Shown: one piece after another, positions 24,133 to 35,565 of the stretch
Position numbering within the stretch: the stretch's first letter is position 1
Layout of the letters: every line of letters begins with the position of its first letter
Assembly (NCBI RefSeq): GCF_905147365.1
Contig: NC_056408.1
Coordinates: forward strand, 10,044,001 to 10,108,000
Direction of reading: 5' to 3'
Source of the DNA: Aricia agestis
Lineage: Eukaryota; Arthropoda; Insecta; Lepidoptera; Lycaenidae
DNA: 64,000 nt
Program-made: the position numbers and the translations under genes
The notes under the pieces: generated by a model
The model's input: the letters and a program-made list of their open reading frames with translations, nothing else
Told to the model about the DNA's origin: nothing
Database searches by the model: none

Positions 24133-24215
24133 TAACCCGCCGATCGTGGAAAACGAGACACAATAGAATTTCTGTTGTGTCTCGGTCACCGGTGACCGTA
24201 TGGGGCTTGATGAAT
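24131..24215 (+). repeat. Palindrome-cored repeat, class I copy 1
   Basis: It runs from TTTAACCCGCCGATCGTGG to TATGGGGCTTGATGAA. It holds two adjacent dyads: GAGACACAATAG/CTGTTGTGTCTC (one mismatch) and the perfect 16-mer CGGTCACCGGTGACCG at 24183-24198. The only other class I copy, at 55628-55712 on the opposite strand, differs at about five positions. No family name is known to me. Confidence 0.75.
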
Positions 24216-24570
24216 TAATAATCATTATTATTTGCCCCATAGTAAATATTAATATACTTAAAAAATAAAGGTTTTAGAAATATTTTGTTTTAATTTCATA
24301 GGATTTATTATAGTTAGGTGTGTGTAGGTAATAATTTTTGTACAAAATTTTCACTTTTTAATTGAATTTATAGTATGTAGTATGTACTATGTATGCATCT
24401 ATTCATTTAGGTTAGTATAATTATACTTAATTTCAATAAAAACACTTTCTCTTCTGATACTTATCAACACAAATTATTAATATTATTAAAAATACGAGTT
24501 ATAGGTTCTAACAATTCTAACATTTCTTTGACAAAAATAAAAATAACTTTTATAATTATATAATACAGGT

Positions 24571-24650
24571 AAATACCTCGATCGTGGGAATCGCAGACAC
24601 AATAGATTTTCAATTGTTATGAGAAAACCGGGTACCGCTTTGGGATTGAA
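24571..24650 (+). repeat. Palindrome-cored repeat, class II, decayed core
   Basis: It contains CCTCGATCGTGGGAATCGC, AGACACAATAGATTTTCAATT and TTTGGGATTGAAT-type segments matching 27943-28022 and 56559-56645. The core dyad has decayed to AAACCGGGTACCGC. It lies about 440 bp from the class I copy. Confidence 0.65.
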
Positions 24651-25104
24651 TATCGGTTAAATTATTTCTATCTACAACTAAAATGCAATTAATATTATTG
24701 TAATAAAATATAAATACATCCATCGCTACCTCCTTACACATCTGAACTACACTTTTACGACCATTTACAACTTAACAATCTGTATCTCTACACTTGGTAC
24801 TTACAGACTCTACCTTACAGCTTCAACCGTAAACACTACTCTGCGTCTGTGTCCCACGCTGGTACTCTACATGGTAAAAGCTTGCAAAATTGCAAGCGGC
24901 TAAAAGGAGCTTTGATACTGGAAATATATATCTGAATTTAGGCAAGATTATTGTATTTCGCTTTTAGAGTAAAAAGTTTTTTTTTGTGTATTTTTTTTTC
25001 TAATCATAATCGTTAATTTCATTTTATATTCATAACTAAAAATTTCTAATTATAATCCAATAATATAAACCATGTATATGCATTTATAATAAATAATCTT
25101 TTTC
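24651..25104. other. AT-rich DNA
   Basis: Nothing recognised. Confidence 0.45.
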
Positions 25105-25396
25105 AGCCTGCGGCGCAGTTGCACATCAATATTTTGTCACGGCGCGGCGCCCTACTCTACGGAGCTATTAGAAAAAGCTACATAAATAAACACCTTTAAT
25201 TATTATACATAGTTAGATTAGTTAGGTTATACAGGTAAATAATAATATTCATTCATCTACCTGCTTCACCTAATTAATATATATATATATTTTTATATTT
25301 GTGGTTTCGGATTAGGATGGAGGATCGACTCACGGCACCCCTCTTGCTTTTCCACGATGCACCAGGGCGCCGCGGCGCACGGTTCGGGAACCCCTG
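25105..25396. mobile_element. hAT-like element, right end only
   Basis: The right terminus ACGGTTCGGGAACCCCTG is the complement of a CAGGGGTTCCC-type hAT terminus and is preceded by GGCGCCGCGGCGC. A second GC-rich block (CACGGCGCGGCGCCC) lies near 25140. The matching left terminus was not found, so the element is truncated or rearranged. Confidence 0.5.
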
Positions 25397-26705
25397 ATCT
25401 AGTTCATTTCTTAAAAATAATACTATTTCTTACATTTGGTAAGGCTTTTCTCCCCAAGAGTATACTAGGTTATTAACTTTCTAGCTCTTTAAGTTATTCA
25501 TAATTATCATAATTTTGTGATAGTGAAGTCGTGAGTTATGAACGAGCTCCCCGGGCCCCGGGCCCCGGTCCCGTTGTCTCGTCTGCTGCGAAATAAATTA
25601 AGATGAGAATGGCCCACCTGTCCCCGTTAATTAGTCTATGTAGACGATTATTAAAACCTGCTTAGACTGATCTTGAGGTATTTATTCTCTTGTTCATTAT
25701 AAGAAGACGTCCATGTATCAACAATATGTAACACATTATTCATGTTCAAAGTATATTTTACTGCGCAGAATTTATTTTCGAAAGTATAGGGATCAGGGAT
25801 GACAAGTAGAAACTTCAACTAGTAGGCTATATTTTAAATTTAAGACGTTTTAACTGGTGTGGTATTTTTCATGATTTTTTATCATTTTTACAAAAACCTT
25901 TTACAAGAGTAACGTAAAAAGTTAACTCCTTTTATTTTCTTGTAAAATATAAATATACATTTTCATGTTTATAAAATTTGCAGCCACTTAATTTATTGGC
26001 TGCGCTTTAGTGTTACAAAATAAAATAAAAATATAGTACTTATAATTATTTTTATCTTAATAAGGGAATTTTGTTTTATTTCTATGTTTAAAATATTACT
26101 TAACTGAACAAAGAGACTTTTTTCATCTTACAAGGATCGAAAATACAATATTATAATAAACTTTTTTTGTAAATTGTAATGCATCCTGTTTGCTAAATTG
26201 CGTTAGTTAATTACTTCTGTTTTAAAATAAACACTGCTATTGTTAAAATTAATTCAGTAAACAAACATTTATTTTTAAATTAAAAATGTTAGTCATGAAA
26301 AACACAGAGTTTTAATGATAAGATTTTCTTGAAGAGTAATTTTGTCTTATCAAAATATTAATAAAGGATTAATACGAAATTTTAAAGGGCAATCTTCCTT
26401 AACCCTTGTCTGGGCATCGACTTCCAATCGTGTCGCTAGAGTAAGAGTCAAGAATCAAGACTTTCTCGCATAAGCAGCAGCTGTACGAACAGAATTTTGT
26501 TAAGTACATAGTATATACGAAGCTACATAAATTGTTCAAAAAAAGAAACTTAAGAATATCTTAGGGAAATAAAATATATTGTATTAATGTATATTTTTAC
26601 TTTTAGAAATTTTAAATTCGAGATGGGATTATACATTTTTCCATAAGCATGCGAGAATGAAATGTAGCACCTATCTGGTGCTGTATTTAATAACTATTTT
26701 TAAGA
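25397..26705. other. AT-rich DNA with a GC-only tract
   Basis: Contains the GC tract at 25549-25568; the rest is AT-rich and unremarkable. Confidence 0.45.
25549..25568. promoter_or_regulatory. 20-bp pure G/C palindromic tract in a CpG patch
   Basis: CCCCGGGCCCCGGGCCCCGG consists only of G and C, with overlapping CCCGGG and GGGCCC dyads, and is followed within about 50 bp by CACCTG. It is exceptional in this AT-rich window. A regulatory role is inferred only. Confidence 0.25.
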
Positions 26706-26881
26706 GCCCCCGCAGACTGCAGACTTTTAGTCGGCCGATTGTTTGATGATTGATCGAAAGCTTAATGAGTACGAAGATTTATGAAGGTTAAACGATTTGT
26801 ATCGGCCGATAATAATGTAAAAAGACTGAAACCCCAATTTGGCCAAACTATCGGCCGACTAAAAGTCGGTAGTCTGCGGGC
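26706..26881. mobile_element. 176-bp MITE with TCGGCCGA-bearing arms
   Basis: The arms start GCCCCCGCAGACTGCAGAC and end with GTCGGTAGTCTGCGGGC and share ACTTTTAGTCGGCCGAT. Further TCGGCCGAT units lie inside. TAA precedes and TAC follows, so a TWA duplication is possible but unproven. Confidence 0.7.
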
Positions 26882-27942
26882 TACTTTACTTTACACAACA
26901 TGAATATCAATAGCCATATATTTATTTAGTTTCTTACTTGAATAATTAAAAAAGCGGTACTCGAGACCGAAGTTGCGAATCTGCAAGTAAATTTAAAGTC
27001 CCCGATGGCGGGTTAATGTCTGTAGACGGAAAGTTCTGGAGTCCAAGTTTTACCGTCGTCGCTCCACGGGTGGGGAACCAATATCCCAACACCCCACTCA
27101 TCTAACTTGGACCATTAGGGGTCTTCTATTCCTTCCAATTCCAAATTTGAAACTGATGTGTGACACCAGTCACCACAGAGCTTATGGTGTATTAGTATTT
27201 AGTATATTCTTCATGAATATTTAATACTTATTTTTATTTCTATTACTTTCTATTTCTGACTAAAAACTTAACCTTCATCTTTTTCAAGATTTGTATTTTG
27301 TTTGATACCTACAATTTTTACTTCATATCTCAATGTTGTAAGTTGAAATAATTTCACATTAATAATATTGTAGGTTTGTCTAGATGTTGCATGAAACTTA
27401 GTAGCTATATTATTCTTGTCTAAGTTAAAAGTAAAGTGGATACCTAAGTCACTGCTGAATACTCACCCTTTTTATATAGTTAGGTACCATTAATCTTAGG
27501 TACGTGTCCAATATCCACAGTATTTACTCCATGCTCACATTGATATTAAATAAAACGCTCTACAATTTCATTTCATTTTATTCCACAAATGCATTTTGGA
27601 TAAAGCGTAGAATGAGTGGATATGCGAAAATAAGTTCCGAGTTATTTTGCCTCTGGTCTCCACGAAAATGATCCTTAAATCCTAGATATTATAAGGTGCT
27701 GTTAGTTGTAAGATGTTTCTGGGCAGGTTCAAGTTGCAGGGCACGTCCGTCCTAGATTGACCAATTCCGACGTCTCGATTAAGTCAAATCACAACAGAGC
27801 ATTTTCTAGAAGGAAATTCTAGAAGGGAATTCTCCATATTACGAATAATATTCGTCTAGAACCTAGATGTTAGGTACTGTAACAATATAGTATAGCAGTA
27901 GAAAAACTAGAGTTTTAGTAAACCTTTGGTTATAATTTCTTT
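26882..27942. other. Unique DNA, GC-richer at 26990-27120
   Basis: The 26990-27120 patch is less AT-rich and shows no repeat match. It could be conserved non-coding sequence. An HSE-like site at 27804-27824 is listed separately. Confidence 0.4.
27804..27824 (+). promoter_or_regulatory. Heat-shock-element-like doublet
   Basis: Two perfect TTCTAGAA units start 13 bp apart (27804-27811 and 27817-27824), followed by GGGAATTC. TTCnnGAA is the HSF inverted-pentamer unit, but the 5-bp gap between units is not the canonical 2 bp. No promoter is recognised nearby. Confidence 0.25.
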
Positions 27943-28022
27943 ATTTAATACCTCGATCGGGGGAATCGCAGACACAATCGATTTTCATTTGTTATGCGGC
28001 AGCCGTGTGCCGCTTGGGGATT
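27943..28022 (+). repeat. Palindrome-cored repeat, class II copy
   Basis: It contains ACCTCGATCGGGGGAATCGC, AGACACAATCGATTTTCATT and the core GCGGCAGCCGTGTGCCGC (27996-28013), in which the outer six base pairs of the dyad remain and the centre has mutated. Confidence 0.7.
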
Positions 28023-28283
28023 AACTCTATATTATAAAAACTAAATTAATTGGTAGAATTTATTTGATGTGTACGCTATTGTTTTTTTTTTTTCGGATTA
28101 AAAAAAAAATTTAGGTACTTACCATAGCAGGATATTGATTATTGTAAGAGTTTAATTTAAAATTCTAAAGAAAATTCTATACCTTCGTAGTTTTTACTGT
28201 ACTAAAATTAAATAAAACAGGAAAAACAGGAAAACTTCCAGACATAACACAGTCTTCGTTGTACGACCTTCTAAAGTAAAGCT

Positions 28284-28646
28284 AAGGGTGAGTTGCACCT
28301 ACTTACTTTAACTATAACTATAGCCTTAACTTTAACTACAATGCAAAATATCAAATCTTTGGTTAAAGTGAAAAATGGACGCCGTCAAGACGCCATATTT
28401 AACCATAACCACAGAGCTTGACAAAGCTTTAAATGCACGTGGCGAAAAAAGGAACTAACGCTGTCATCACACAAAAACGCAATTTTTGACAGTTCTCCTT
28501 TAGCAGCAGCGCCCCCGCCCACGTTCATATAAAGCCTTGTCGGACCAGCAACGTCTTCTGTCAAATTCTGTGGTCAAAGGTTAAATATAACCATAACTTT
28601 GACCATAACTTTAACTTTAACCAGGCCTCTGGTGCAACCCAACCTT
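28284..28646. mobile_element. MITE with GGGTTGCACC-type ends
   Basis: The left end AAGGGTGAGTTGCACC and right end GGTGCAACCCAACCTT form imperfect inverted repeats. Both sides continue into runs of the unit TAACTTTAAC/TAACTATAAC. A second palindromic element sits inside it. Confidence 0.65.
28409..28573. mobile_element. Nested palindromic element inside the MITE
   Basis: The ends CCACAGAGCTTGACAAAGC and TCAAATTCTGTGG, with subterminal CACGTGGCG and CCCACGTTC segments, form an imperfect foldback. It lies in the centre of the 28284-28646 element. Confidence 0.55.
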
Positions 28647-29565
28647 AATTGGTTCTATTTTACATACATTTTGAATTGTTGTATTAGTTTTTTTATTACT
28701 TTGCATTTAGATTGGTACTATTTTATACCCATTTCAATAAAAATAATTTGGAACGGATTTAGGTATTTAACTATTTACCTAAGCATCTTACAGGTATCTT
28801 GTCAATACTTGTTAACAGGTATATAATACTAGGTATATAACAGCGCTCTGTTCTTCTGTTCTTAATTATAATAATATTATATAGTTAGATACTTAAATGA
28901 GCACCTGCCATATTAATCTAGATTCTAGATTTAGACCAACATAATTATGATAAAATCTAGTCAAATCCTAGCAGCTGCATGTCTGGCTCATGGTTGCATA
29001 TGTCTGGTATATTTCTAATTTATAATCTACTTCCACACTAATATAACGAATGTGAAAGTGTGTCTGTCAGTCATCAGTCCACCATTAATGAAGCCGCTGA
29101 GCCGATTTGCATAAAATTTAAAATCCTATTGAGTAATCCTGTCGATAGGGAAATCAATAATAACATTCATTATTTGTACACAACATTCGATAGATTTGTC
29201 ACGGAAAAGTATCTTACATATTTTGTCAATGGCGTGAACAAAGTAGGGTAACTTAGGTAGTTAAGTAATAATAATAAAACTGCACCACATTTACATGTAC
29301 GTTTGGTGATGTTTAAAATTATGCTGTTAAGTAAATTGATTACTAATAATTAACATAAGTTTTATAGGCACTAAACACTAAAAAAGTAATTTAAATTTAA
29401 GTTATGGGAAATAAAATATTTGTAAAGGTCCTTCTAAATTTAATAGATTGGATTTTAATTACAAAGTTCCACTTTTCTCTTACTGAAATATTAGATAGAA
29501 CTTAATATTATTTCTCAACAGTAATTACAATTAATTATGAATTCATAGATTTTATATATATAAAA
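28647..29565. other. AT-rich DNA with a LINE-tail scrap
   Basis: The LINE-tail fragment at 29031-29150 is listed separately. Nothing else was recognised. Confidence 0.45.
29031..29150 (-). repeat. Degenerate LINE tail with GTGTGTCTGTC
   Basis: It contains CTAATATAACGAATGTGAAA, GTGTGTCTGTCAGTC and GCCGCTGAGCCGATTTGCAT, corresponding to the 3' part of the 5983-6198 and 42025-42246 elements. The CTAGATGACGCCCGC end is missing. Confidence 0.5.
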
Positions 29566-30496
29566 TGTCGAGGTGAAAATCATAATAGAATTATTAATGT
29601 CTCCACTTATTTTGATATTTCAGGTGTTTGCTTATGGTAAATATGGCGTTACCACATTCATCTGAGAATTTTTTATCAAAATTGCGCCATGCTATTTCTA
29701 AAGTTATGAAATTGTCGCATTTTATAGCATTTAATATAAGAACATTTATTTTAATATGTACGAGGCGAGATTTTTAAATGAAAACATTATTCGATGCATC
29801 TGGTATACTATCTGTAGATGGTCTTGATAACGAAAATTTAGTACATTCGTACGCTGAAACACTTGTTTGCATATAAATTACTCAGAAACAAAATATATTT
29901 ACTTCAAATGGTGCGAATAAGGAAATGGCTTGTAAAGATGCACAATTCTGAAACTCTTCATAGCCCTTCTTCAATACTGATGTCATTGGCTGATACAAAC
30001 ATAAATATACAACATAAATCTCGGAATATCGTAGATAAAAACTTCAGCAGTAGACATCTGAAAAAATTGTACTTATTTTGCTCTAATATTATTCGTACTT
30101 AATAATAACTTATCGCTATTTATAAATTGTCTGTCCCAGAACAGTTTTATATGAGCCTATCATAATATATTTCATATCGTCAATACGATATCGTCTCGTT
30201 ATCGTGGCTGCTTCAGCTTGTTGTAGGCATCCTCTGCTGAATCGGGTCTTGCTATATTATTCTTAATTTTGCAACAAAACTATTCGATAAATACTGTATG
30301 AAATACATAATTTCTTTTCTGAAAAGCATACATTTTACATGCCGATATCGTACTGTCATGGGCACTGAAACATCGTATTGTTGTATGTGAAAAAATAAAA
30401 CGTTTCTTTTTACGGGCAAAGGATGGTACTATATATAGTGATGAAAATGATAACTTTGCCGAATGTCTTAACGACATTAGCAAATTCCTAATCTAA
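29566..30496 (+). pseudogene. Broken coding-like tract, unassigned
   Basis: Consecutive plus-strand open segments lie close together in shifting frames: 29566-29640, 29637-29777 and 29778-29876 (same frame, one stop between), 29863-30102, and 30323-30496. The last ends in a run of coding-like codons giving DNFAECLNDISKFLI before TAA. The composition (many Asp, Glu, Ser, Asn and Lys codons with balanced third positions) is more protein-like than neighbouring AT-rich DNA. I do not recognise the product. It could be a decayed host, transposon or integrated viral gene, or chance. Confidence 0.25.
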
Positions 30497-30894
30497 TTAA
30501 TTAAACTAATCTATATAATTATAGTTGTCTGCAGGTTAGACGAGGATTCTCTACAATTATTTCAAGTACGCTTTCAGAGAATACAGAGAATGAAGCTTAT
30601 TCTGAAATTCTCTTTGCAGAATTAGTTAAAAGATCAAAGGTGTCTTTACCCTTTTGTAATTTGTAAAAATAGTTTCTAAATAATGCATACATGATACAAG
30701 TAATACAATTAATGAATAAAGTTACTTACAGCAAAATATTTTTTACCAAGATAAAAAAATATATAATATAAAATACATAGCTGTTATCATCCTAAATACT
30801 ACAAATTAAAAGTAAAACAGTTACTGATATTTAACTTATTTAGGTAAATACGGGTTTACAAAAAATAAACACAATCGTCTTTAATAAACAACTA

Positions 30895-31070
30895 TCTATT
30901 TGACCGAACTTTGCTCGGTATTCGATAAAACACGAATAAAATGATATTTTCTAGAAATGTTTCCTAGCTAGATCGATTTATCGCCCCCGAAACCCCCTAT
31001 ATACTAAATTTCATGAAAATCGTTTGAGCCGATTCCGAGATACCAATTATATATTTATATACAAGAATTG
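30895..31070 (+). repeat. LINE 3'-tail repeat, family T1 copy 2
   Basis: It matches 895-1075 from the TATTTGACCGA start through CGCCCCCGAAACCCCCTATA to a TATATATTTATATACAAG tail. It is more complete at the 3' end. Confidence 0.7.
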
Positions 31071-32830
31071 CTCGTTTAAAGATATAAGATAATACTAACA
31101 TTATCAAAGTGCTACTTGATTCGGTCAACTAAAAATCGGTGCCAACGATTTTTATCGTAACATTTGACCGCTACTCGGAATCGTTTACCGTTAATGCGGA
31201 TAAAACTAAAAAACCGCATGCAACGTAAAATGTTAAAATAAGTAAACATCTTAAAAATACAAGAAAAAAATTAATGAAAAGTATAGCATGTTTGAATATA
31301 AATGAGAAGATTAAGATAAAAATACGTAACGGAAATAGAATTGGTAACTTTTTGAGGCGTGTCTGGTTCGTTTAGGAGCGAGCCGAGGGCTCATGCAAAA
31401 TGTATGGGGCTCGTTTCGTGAAATTTGTATCAGATGGGAATAGTTCGTGCCCCTCCGTTGACAAACTTCATATTTTCTTAAATGTATATTTAAGAAAATT
31501 GTATTTGCTACGTAAAAATATTGCAGAATATAGAGTGGATGTTAATTTATGTGTACTTTGTAGGCTTGAGAGAATATAAGTTTATGAATGGATATTAGTT
31601 TTCATACTTGCCTTCTAAATTTTCTCAAGAATCTCGAATTTTAGTCTGAGCAAAACAATAGGTATTCTTAGTAGGTACACAGAAAAACTACCTGTAGGTA
31701 GGAGAATTTATCTAACAAGTAACAGATATAATTTCCTCACTATCACAAAATACATTATAAGGTTTTACATCACACTCGGGCGGTCTCTCTCATAGTAAAT
31801 GTCAGAATGTTTACAGTTAAAAAGGTTCGGTGTAATTTCATTAAGTACAGAAACAACTCCCGTTTATCGTACACATACTTAGTTGTAATTTGACTTAAGA
31901 GATGTAAAAGTGGAGAACACCTCTATTATTCCACCTATTTGTTTTATCTCTGGGTTTAAATGAAACAGGAACGTGGAGTACCTAGCGCCGTGTAGAACGG
32001 CTAACATCCACCGCATTATTGCCTCCCTGTATGAGATAAAGAGACTTTATTTTCTCTAGCCTGCAGGTGAAATGCAAAAACTTACCTCCGCCATTTAGAT
32101 AACGGCCCCTTTGTTTGCGAGTTCTTTGGAGATAAAATAAAACAACTAGACGCTTTAGCTCGAGTTTAAGCGGTGAATAAACTCGAAAATAAGAACGGAA
32201 TTTATGTAGGTAAAATTTTCAACTCGAATTTGTTATATTTTAATCCTTTAAGCCTCGGTGAGCGTTCGGATTCGATATTCGAAAAGGGCGTTGAACTCCA
32301 AGTGTCGTCGAATAATCTCCGAATATTGGCTCCACTTATATTATCTTCGCACTGAACCCTGAAACAGAGAGATTGATTTCATTAACATGTTTGTATTGCC
32401 TCGTATTTTCCTCTTAGGCTTGTTTATCTCTTGGAACATCCAATAAAGTTACAACTTACACTAGCCTTCGTACATATAATATTATATAATAATTGTATTG
32501 TATCATTGTATGACGTATCACCCCTTTCTAAGAGATTCTTATGAATTTGTAAATAATAGTTACTCTTAGATAGTATTGAAATCTGAGATTCTATTTTGGT
32601 AGTATTCATTTTAATAACATCAACCTAAAATTATTGCAAAACTATTCAATGAGTAATAGTTTAGAAAGTCTAAACTTGTTTATTTAAGCTTATAAACTTC
32701 AAAGATGGAGATAAAATTATCATAAAAATTTTGTAGTAGGTACTAGCATGTAAAATTTTGCCAAATCTTTACCGATTTTTCAGATGCTCCTTACGTTGTG
32801 CATAATATTAAATTTTGCTTATACTATAAA
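31071..32830. other. Unique DNA with possible conserved patches
   Basis: The stretch at 31960-32340 is less AT-rich and includes CCGCCATTTAGATAACGG and CCCCTTTGTTTGCGAG. No exon with convincing splice sites was found. This is a candidate for conserved non-coding sequence only. Confidence 0.4.
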
Positions 32831-33475
32831 AAACCGGCCAAGTGCATGTCGGGCCACGCGCAATATAGAGTTCCGTAGTACCGCTAGTTTTTGATATATT
32901 TTTAATGGTCAATTATAAACGTACATAACTTGTTTTACATTACTAACATCACGTCACGTCACATCACGAGTTACGTTTAAAGAAATTTGAACGAAAAGTA
33001 TGCTTCTCCGAATATATTTTTTTTAGTTGATCGACTATTATTCAATAACTTATGAAGCCTTCTTAGCCGTGATAGTTTTCCTTTTAAATTCAGTATATTT
33101 TCTACTCCCGTGAATTTTTTCAAATTTTCAGAAGCAATCGTTTAGCTGGTAGAAGGGAGGGACACTGGACTGTAACGATTTTTTCCACTTTAAAACTTCA
33201 TAATATTTCACAAATGGATCCCTAAATCGGAAAATGATCTATGAACACTCATAATATTTTTAAAAAACCTATCCAACGGTGGGGTGGCCGCGAAAACAAA
33301 ATCATCATAAAATATATTTTTTTAAAGATCTTATATATCATTTTGTCGGCATCACTAATATGTACATTTATGCCGAATTACAGCTTTGTAGGTCATAGGA
33401 CATAGAGTCTCTGAGCAAAACCGCGGACAGAAAGCTGGACGGACGGACAGACGGTTGTTGACTACGGAACCCTAA
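32831..33475 (-). repeat. Family M-related long element
   Basis: It begins ACCGGCCAAGTGCATGTCGG and ends GACGGACGGACAGACGG, TTGACTACGGAACCCTAA, so its ends parallel the 3892-4335 family while the 600-bp interior differs. It has the same relative orientation as the copy 300 bp downstream. Confidence 0.65.
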
Positions 33476-33667
33476 GAACGTTTAATAAATTTCAAGCGCT
33501 ACAAAAAGAGCCGCTTACCAAAAATCTGTACGAAATTGGAACCAGACGTTGCAAGTCTGGCGAGGTCACTTACCTATCAACCTTTCTCAGATCCTCGACC
33601 CGCAATCCCTGTCTCACAACAAAATGTTACTAACTTCATTACAGATATTGGGGGACTTAGATATAGA

Positions 33668-34323
33668 GTCTAACAAGATCTGATGGCAAAAAGTGAGAAA
33701 AGAAATTAACTGTAGCAATACCGGGGTATTGGAATAAAACATTTTGATTCTTTTATACCTTACGGCGGCTGATTCTTTGTGTGAAATATGCAAATAAAAA
33801 TAATCGGCTAAGTGCGAGTTGGCCTCGCACACGAACGGTTCCGTACCGTTATAGAGCAAAAATAGGGCAAAAATTGTGTTTTTTTGTATTAAAGCCCTAT
33901 TTTTTTTTAAGTAAGTATTTAAATATTATTATTAATTTTTAAAGTAAGTAGTAAGTACATATTATATATGATAAGTAAGGCATTTGTGAAAATTTAAAGT
34001 GCCTACCTGATGCCATTATTGTTACCGATTAAAAAAGGTAAAAAAAATCACGTTTGTTGTATGGGTATTTATGAAATATTTATTTTATCTTATTTTTAGT
34101 ATTTTTTGTTATAGCGGCAACAGATATACAAAATCTGTGAAAATTTCAGAAATCTAACTATAGTGGTTCTTGAGATACAGCCTGGAGACAAACAGACGTA
34201 CAGACAACAAAGTCTTAGTAATAGGGTCCCGTTTTTACCCTTTGGGTACGGAATCCTAAAAATTATCCAATGATCAAGGATATTTTTTGAAAATCAGCCA
34301 TCCGTCATCAAATCCTGATAGAC
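33668..34323. mobile_element. MITE family P3, copy split by a family M element
   Basis: Left part 33668-33797 (from GTCTAACAAGATCTGATGGC) and right part about 34261-34323 (to TCATCAAATCCTGATAGAC) together correspond to one copy of the 199-bp element at 34681-34879 in reverse orientation. The interruption is the element at 33798-34260. Confidence 0.75.
33798..34260 (-). repeat. Family M copy 2, inserted into a MITE
   Basis: It runs from ATCGGCTAAGTGCGAG to CCCTTTGGGTACGGAATCC, the reverse orientation of 3892-4335. Intact P3 sequence resumes on each side, giving the order of insertion: P3 first, then M. Confidence 0.8.
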
Positions 34324-34680
34324 CTAGGTATACATTCTACTTTCTTTATTCCTTTAGAATTTAGACCTTAGGTACAGTCTGTAAACCAACATTACCAATA
34401 TAAAGTGCAAATTAAAGTTAGAAAAAATTTAAAACTACTCTTCACTCTTATAGTTTGGGTTAGTTGTTGAAATTTAGTTTCTATTTAAAATCTCCGTCGG
34501 GAAATTTTTCATCCGTAGGTAACCAGTAGAATATTTTTGTAAGTGTAACTCATAAATCATAACACATTCCTAATAAGTTTCTAAAAGCAATGTGTGCCTA
34601 TATCACCAATGTGCATCTTTCATTCCAAGATTTTACATTTACTATAATAATATTGTTTCCAAACTTTTAGTTATATATAG

Positions 34681-34879
34681 GTCTACCAGAATCTGATGGC
34701 AAATTTTGATGACAGAATTTCAAATGATCATTGGATAAATTTTATATTCGCATATTTCACACACAGAATAAGCCACTATAAGGAAAAAAACAGGATCAAA
34801 ATGTTTTATTCCTATTACCCCGGTATTGCTAGAGTTAATTTATTTTCTCACTTTTTGCCATTGACAGATTCTGGTAGAC
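34681..34879. mobile_element. MITE family P3, intact copy, 199 bp
   Basis: The termini GTCTACCAGAATCTGATGGC and the complementary CAGATTCTGGTAGAC form inverted repeats. ATATAG occurs on both sides (34675-34680 and 34880-34885), a likely 6-bp duplication. The open frame across it is a by-product. Confidence 0.75.
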
Positions 34880-34885
34880 ATATAG

Positions 34886-35246
34886 TAAGAATAGCCTATA
34901 ACAAGTATCTGCCAAAGCAATCTAAACATGATTCTTTCTTTATTTACCTTATGTAAATTCCTTCTCCCCTCTAAATACCAGCCAATGGGGATTTTCACCT
35001 AATTATACTTAATGAACATTGAATTACAATGAACAAAATGTACGGTGACTTAACATCGTCGTTTGTATGTTAACTACTAGCCGTCGTCAGACCCAACTTA
35101 ATTAACTTATAGGGACGATATATTCATGTTACTAGCAAATAACAATACTTTGTTATTTGTGTTTCCTTTGGACATGGTTTAGATTTTTTTTTGTAATATC
35201 TCGTCCTCTTTATTTATTTCTTTATTCAGAATAACTTATAGTTATA
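34886..35246. other. AT-rich DNA
   Basis: Nothing recognised. Confidence 0.45.
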
Positions 35247-35565
35247 CGTGGGAGAGCCATGCTTCTGCACGAATGGGTCGGCTCGACCGGAGAAATACCA
35301 CGTTCTCACAGAAAACCGGCGTGAAACAGCGCTTGCGCTGTGTTTCGCCGAGTGAGTTAGTCTACCGGAGGCCGAATTCCCTTCCCTATCCTCCCCCTTT
35401 CCCTTCCCTTCCCATCCCTACCCTCCCCTATTACCCTATTCCCTCTTAAAAGGGCGGCAACGCACCTGCAGCTCTTCTGATGCTGCGAGTGTCCATGGGC
35501 GACGGAAGTTGCTTTCCATCAGGTGACCCGTTTGCTCGTTTGCCCCCTTATTTCATAAAAAAAAA
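35247..35565 (+). mobile_element. SINE-like element S2, near-complete copy
   Basis: It starts ACGTGGGAGAGCCATGC, carries GGTCGGCTCGACCGG (weakly box-B-like), a TTCCCTTCCC-rich middle, GCAGCTCTTCTGATGCTGCG and CGTTTGCCCCCTTATTTCAT, and ends in an A tract. I infer a SINE from the size, the A tail and the four dispersed copies. No target duplication could be seen. Confidence 0.65.
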
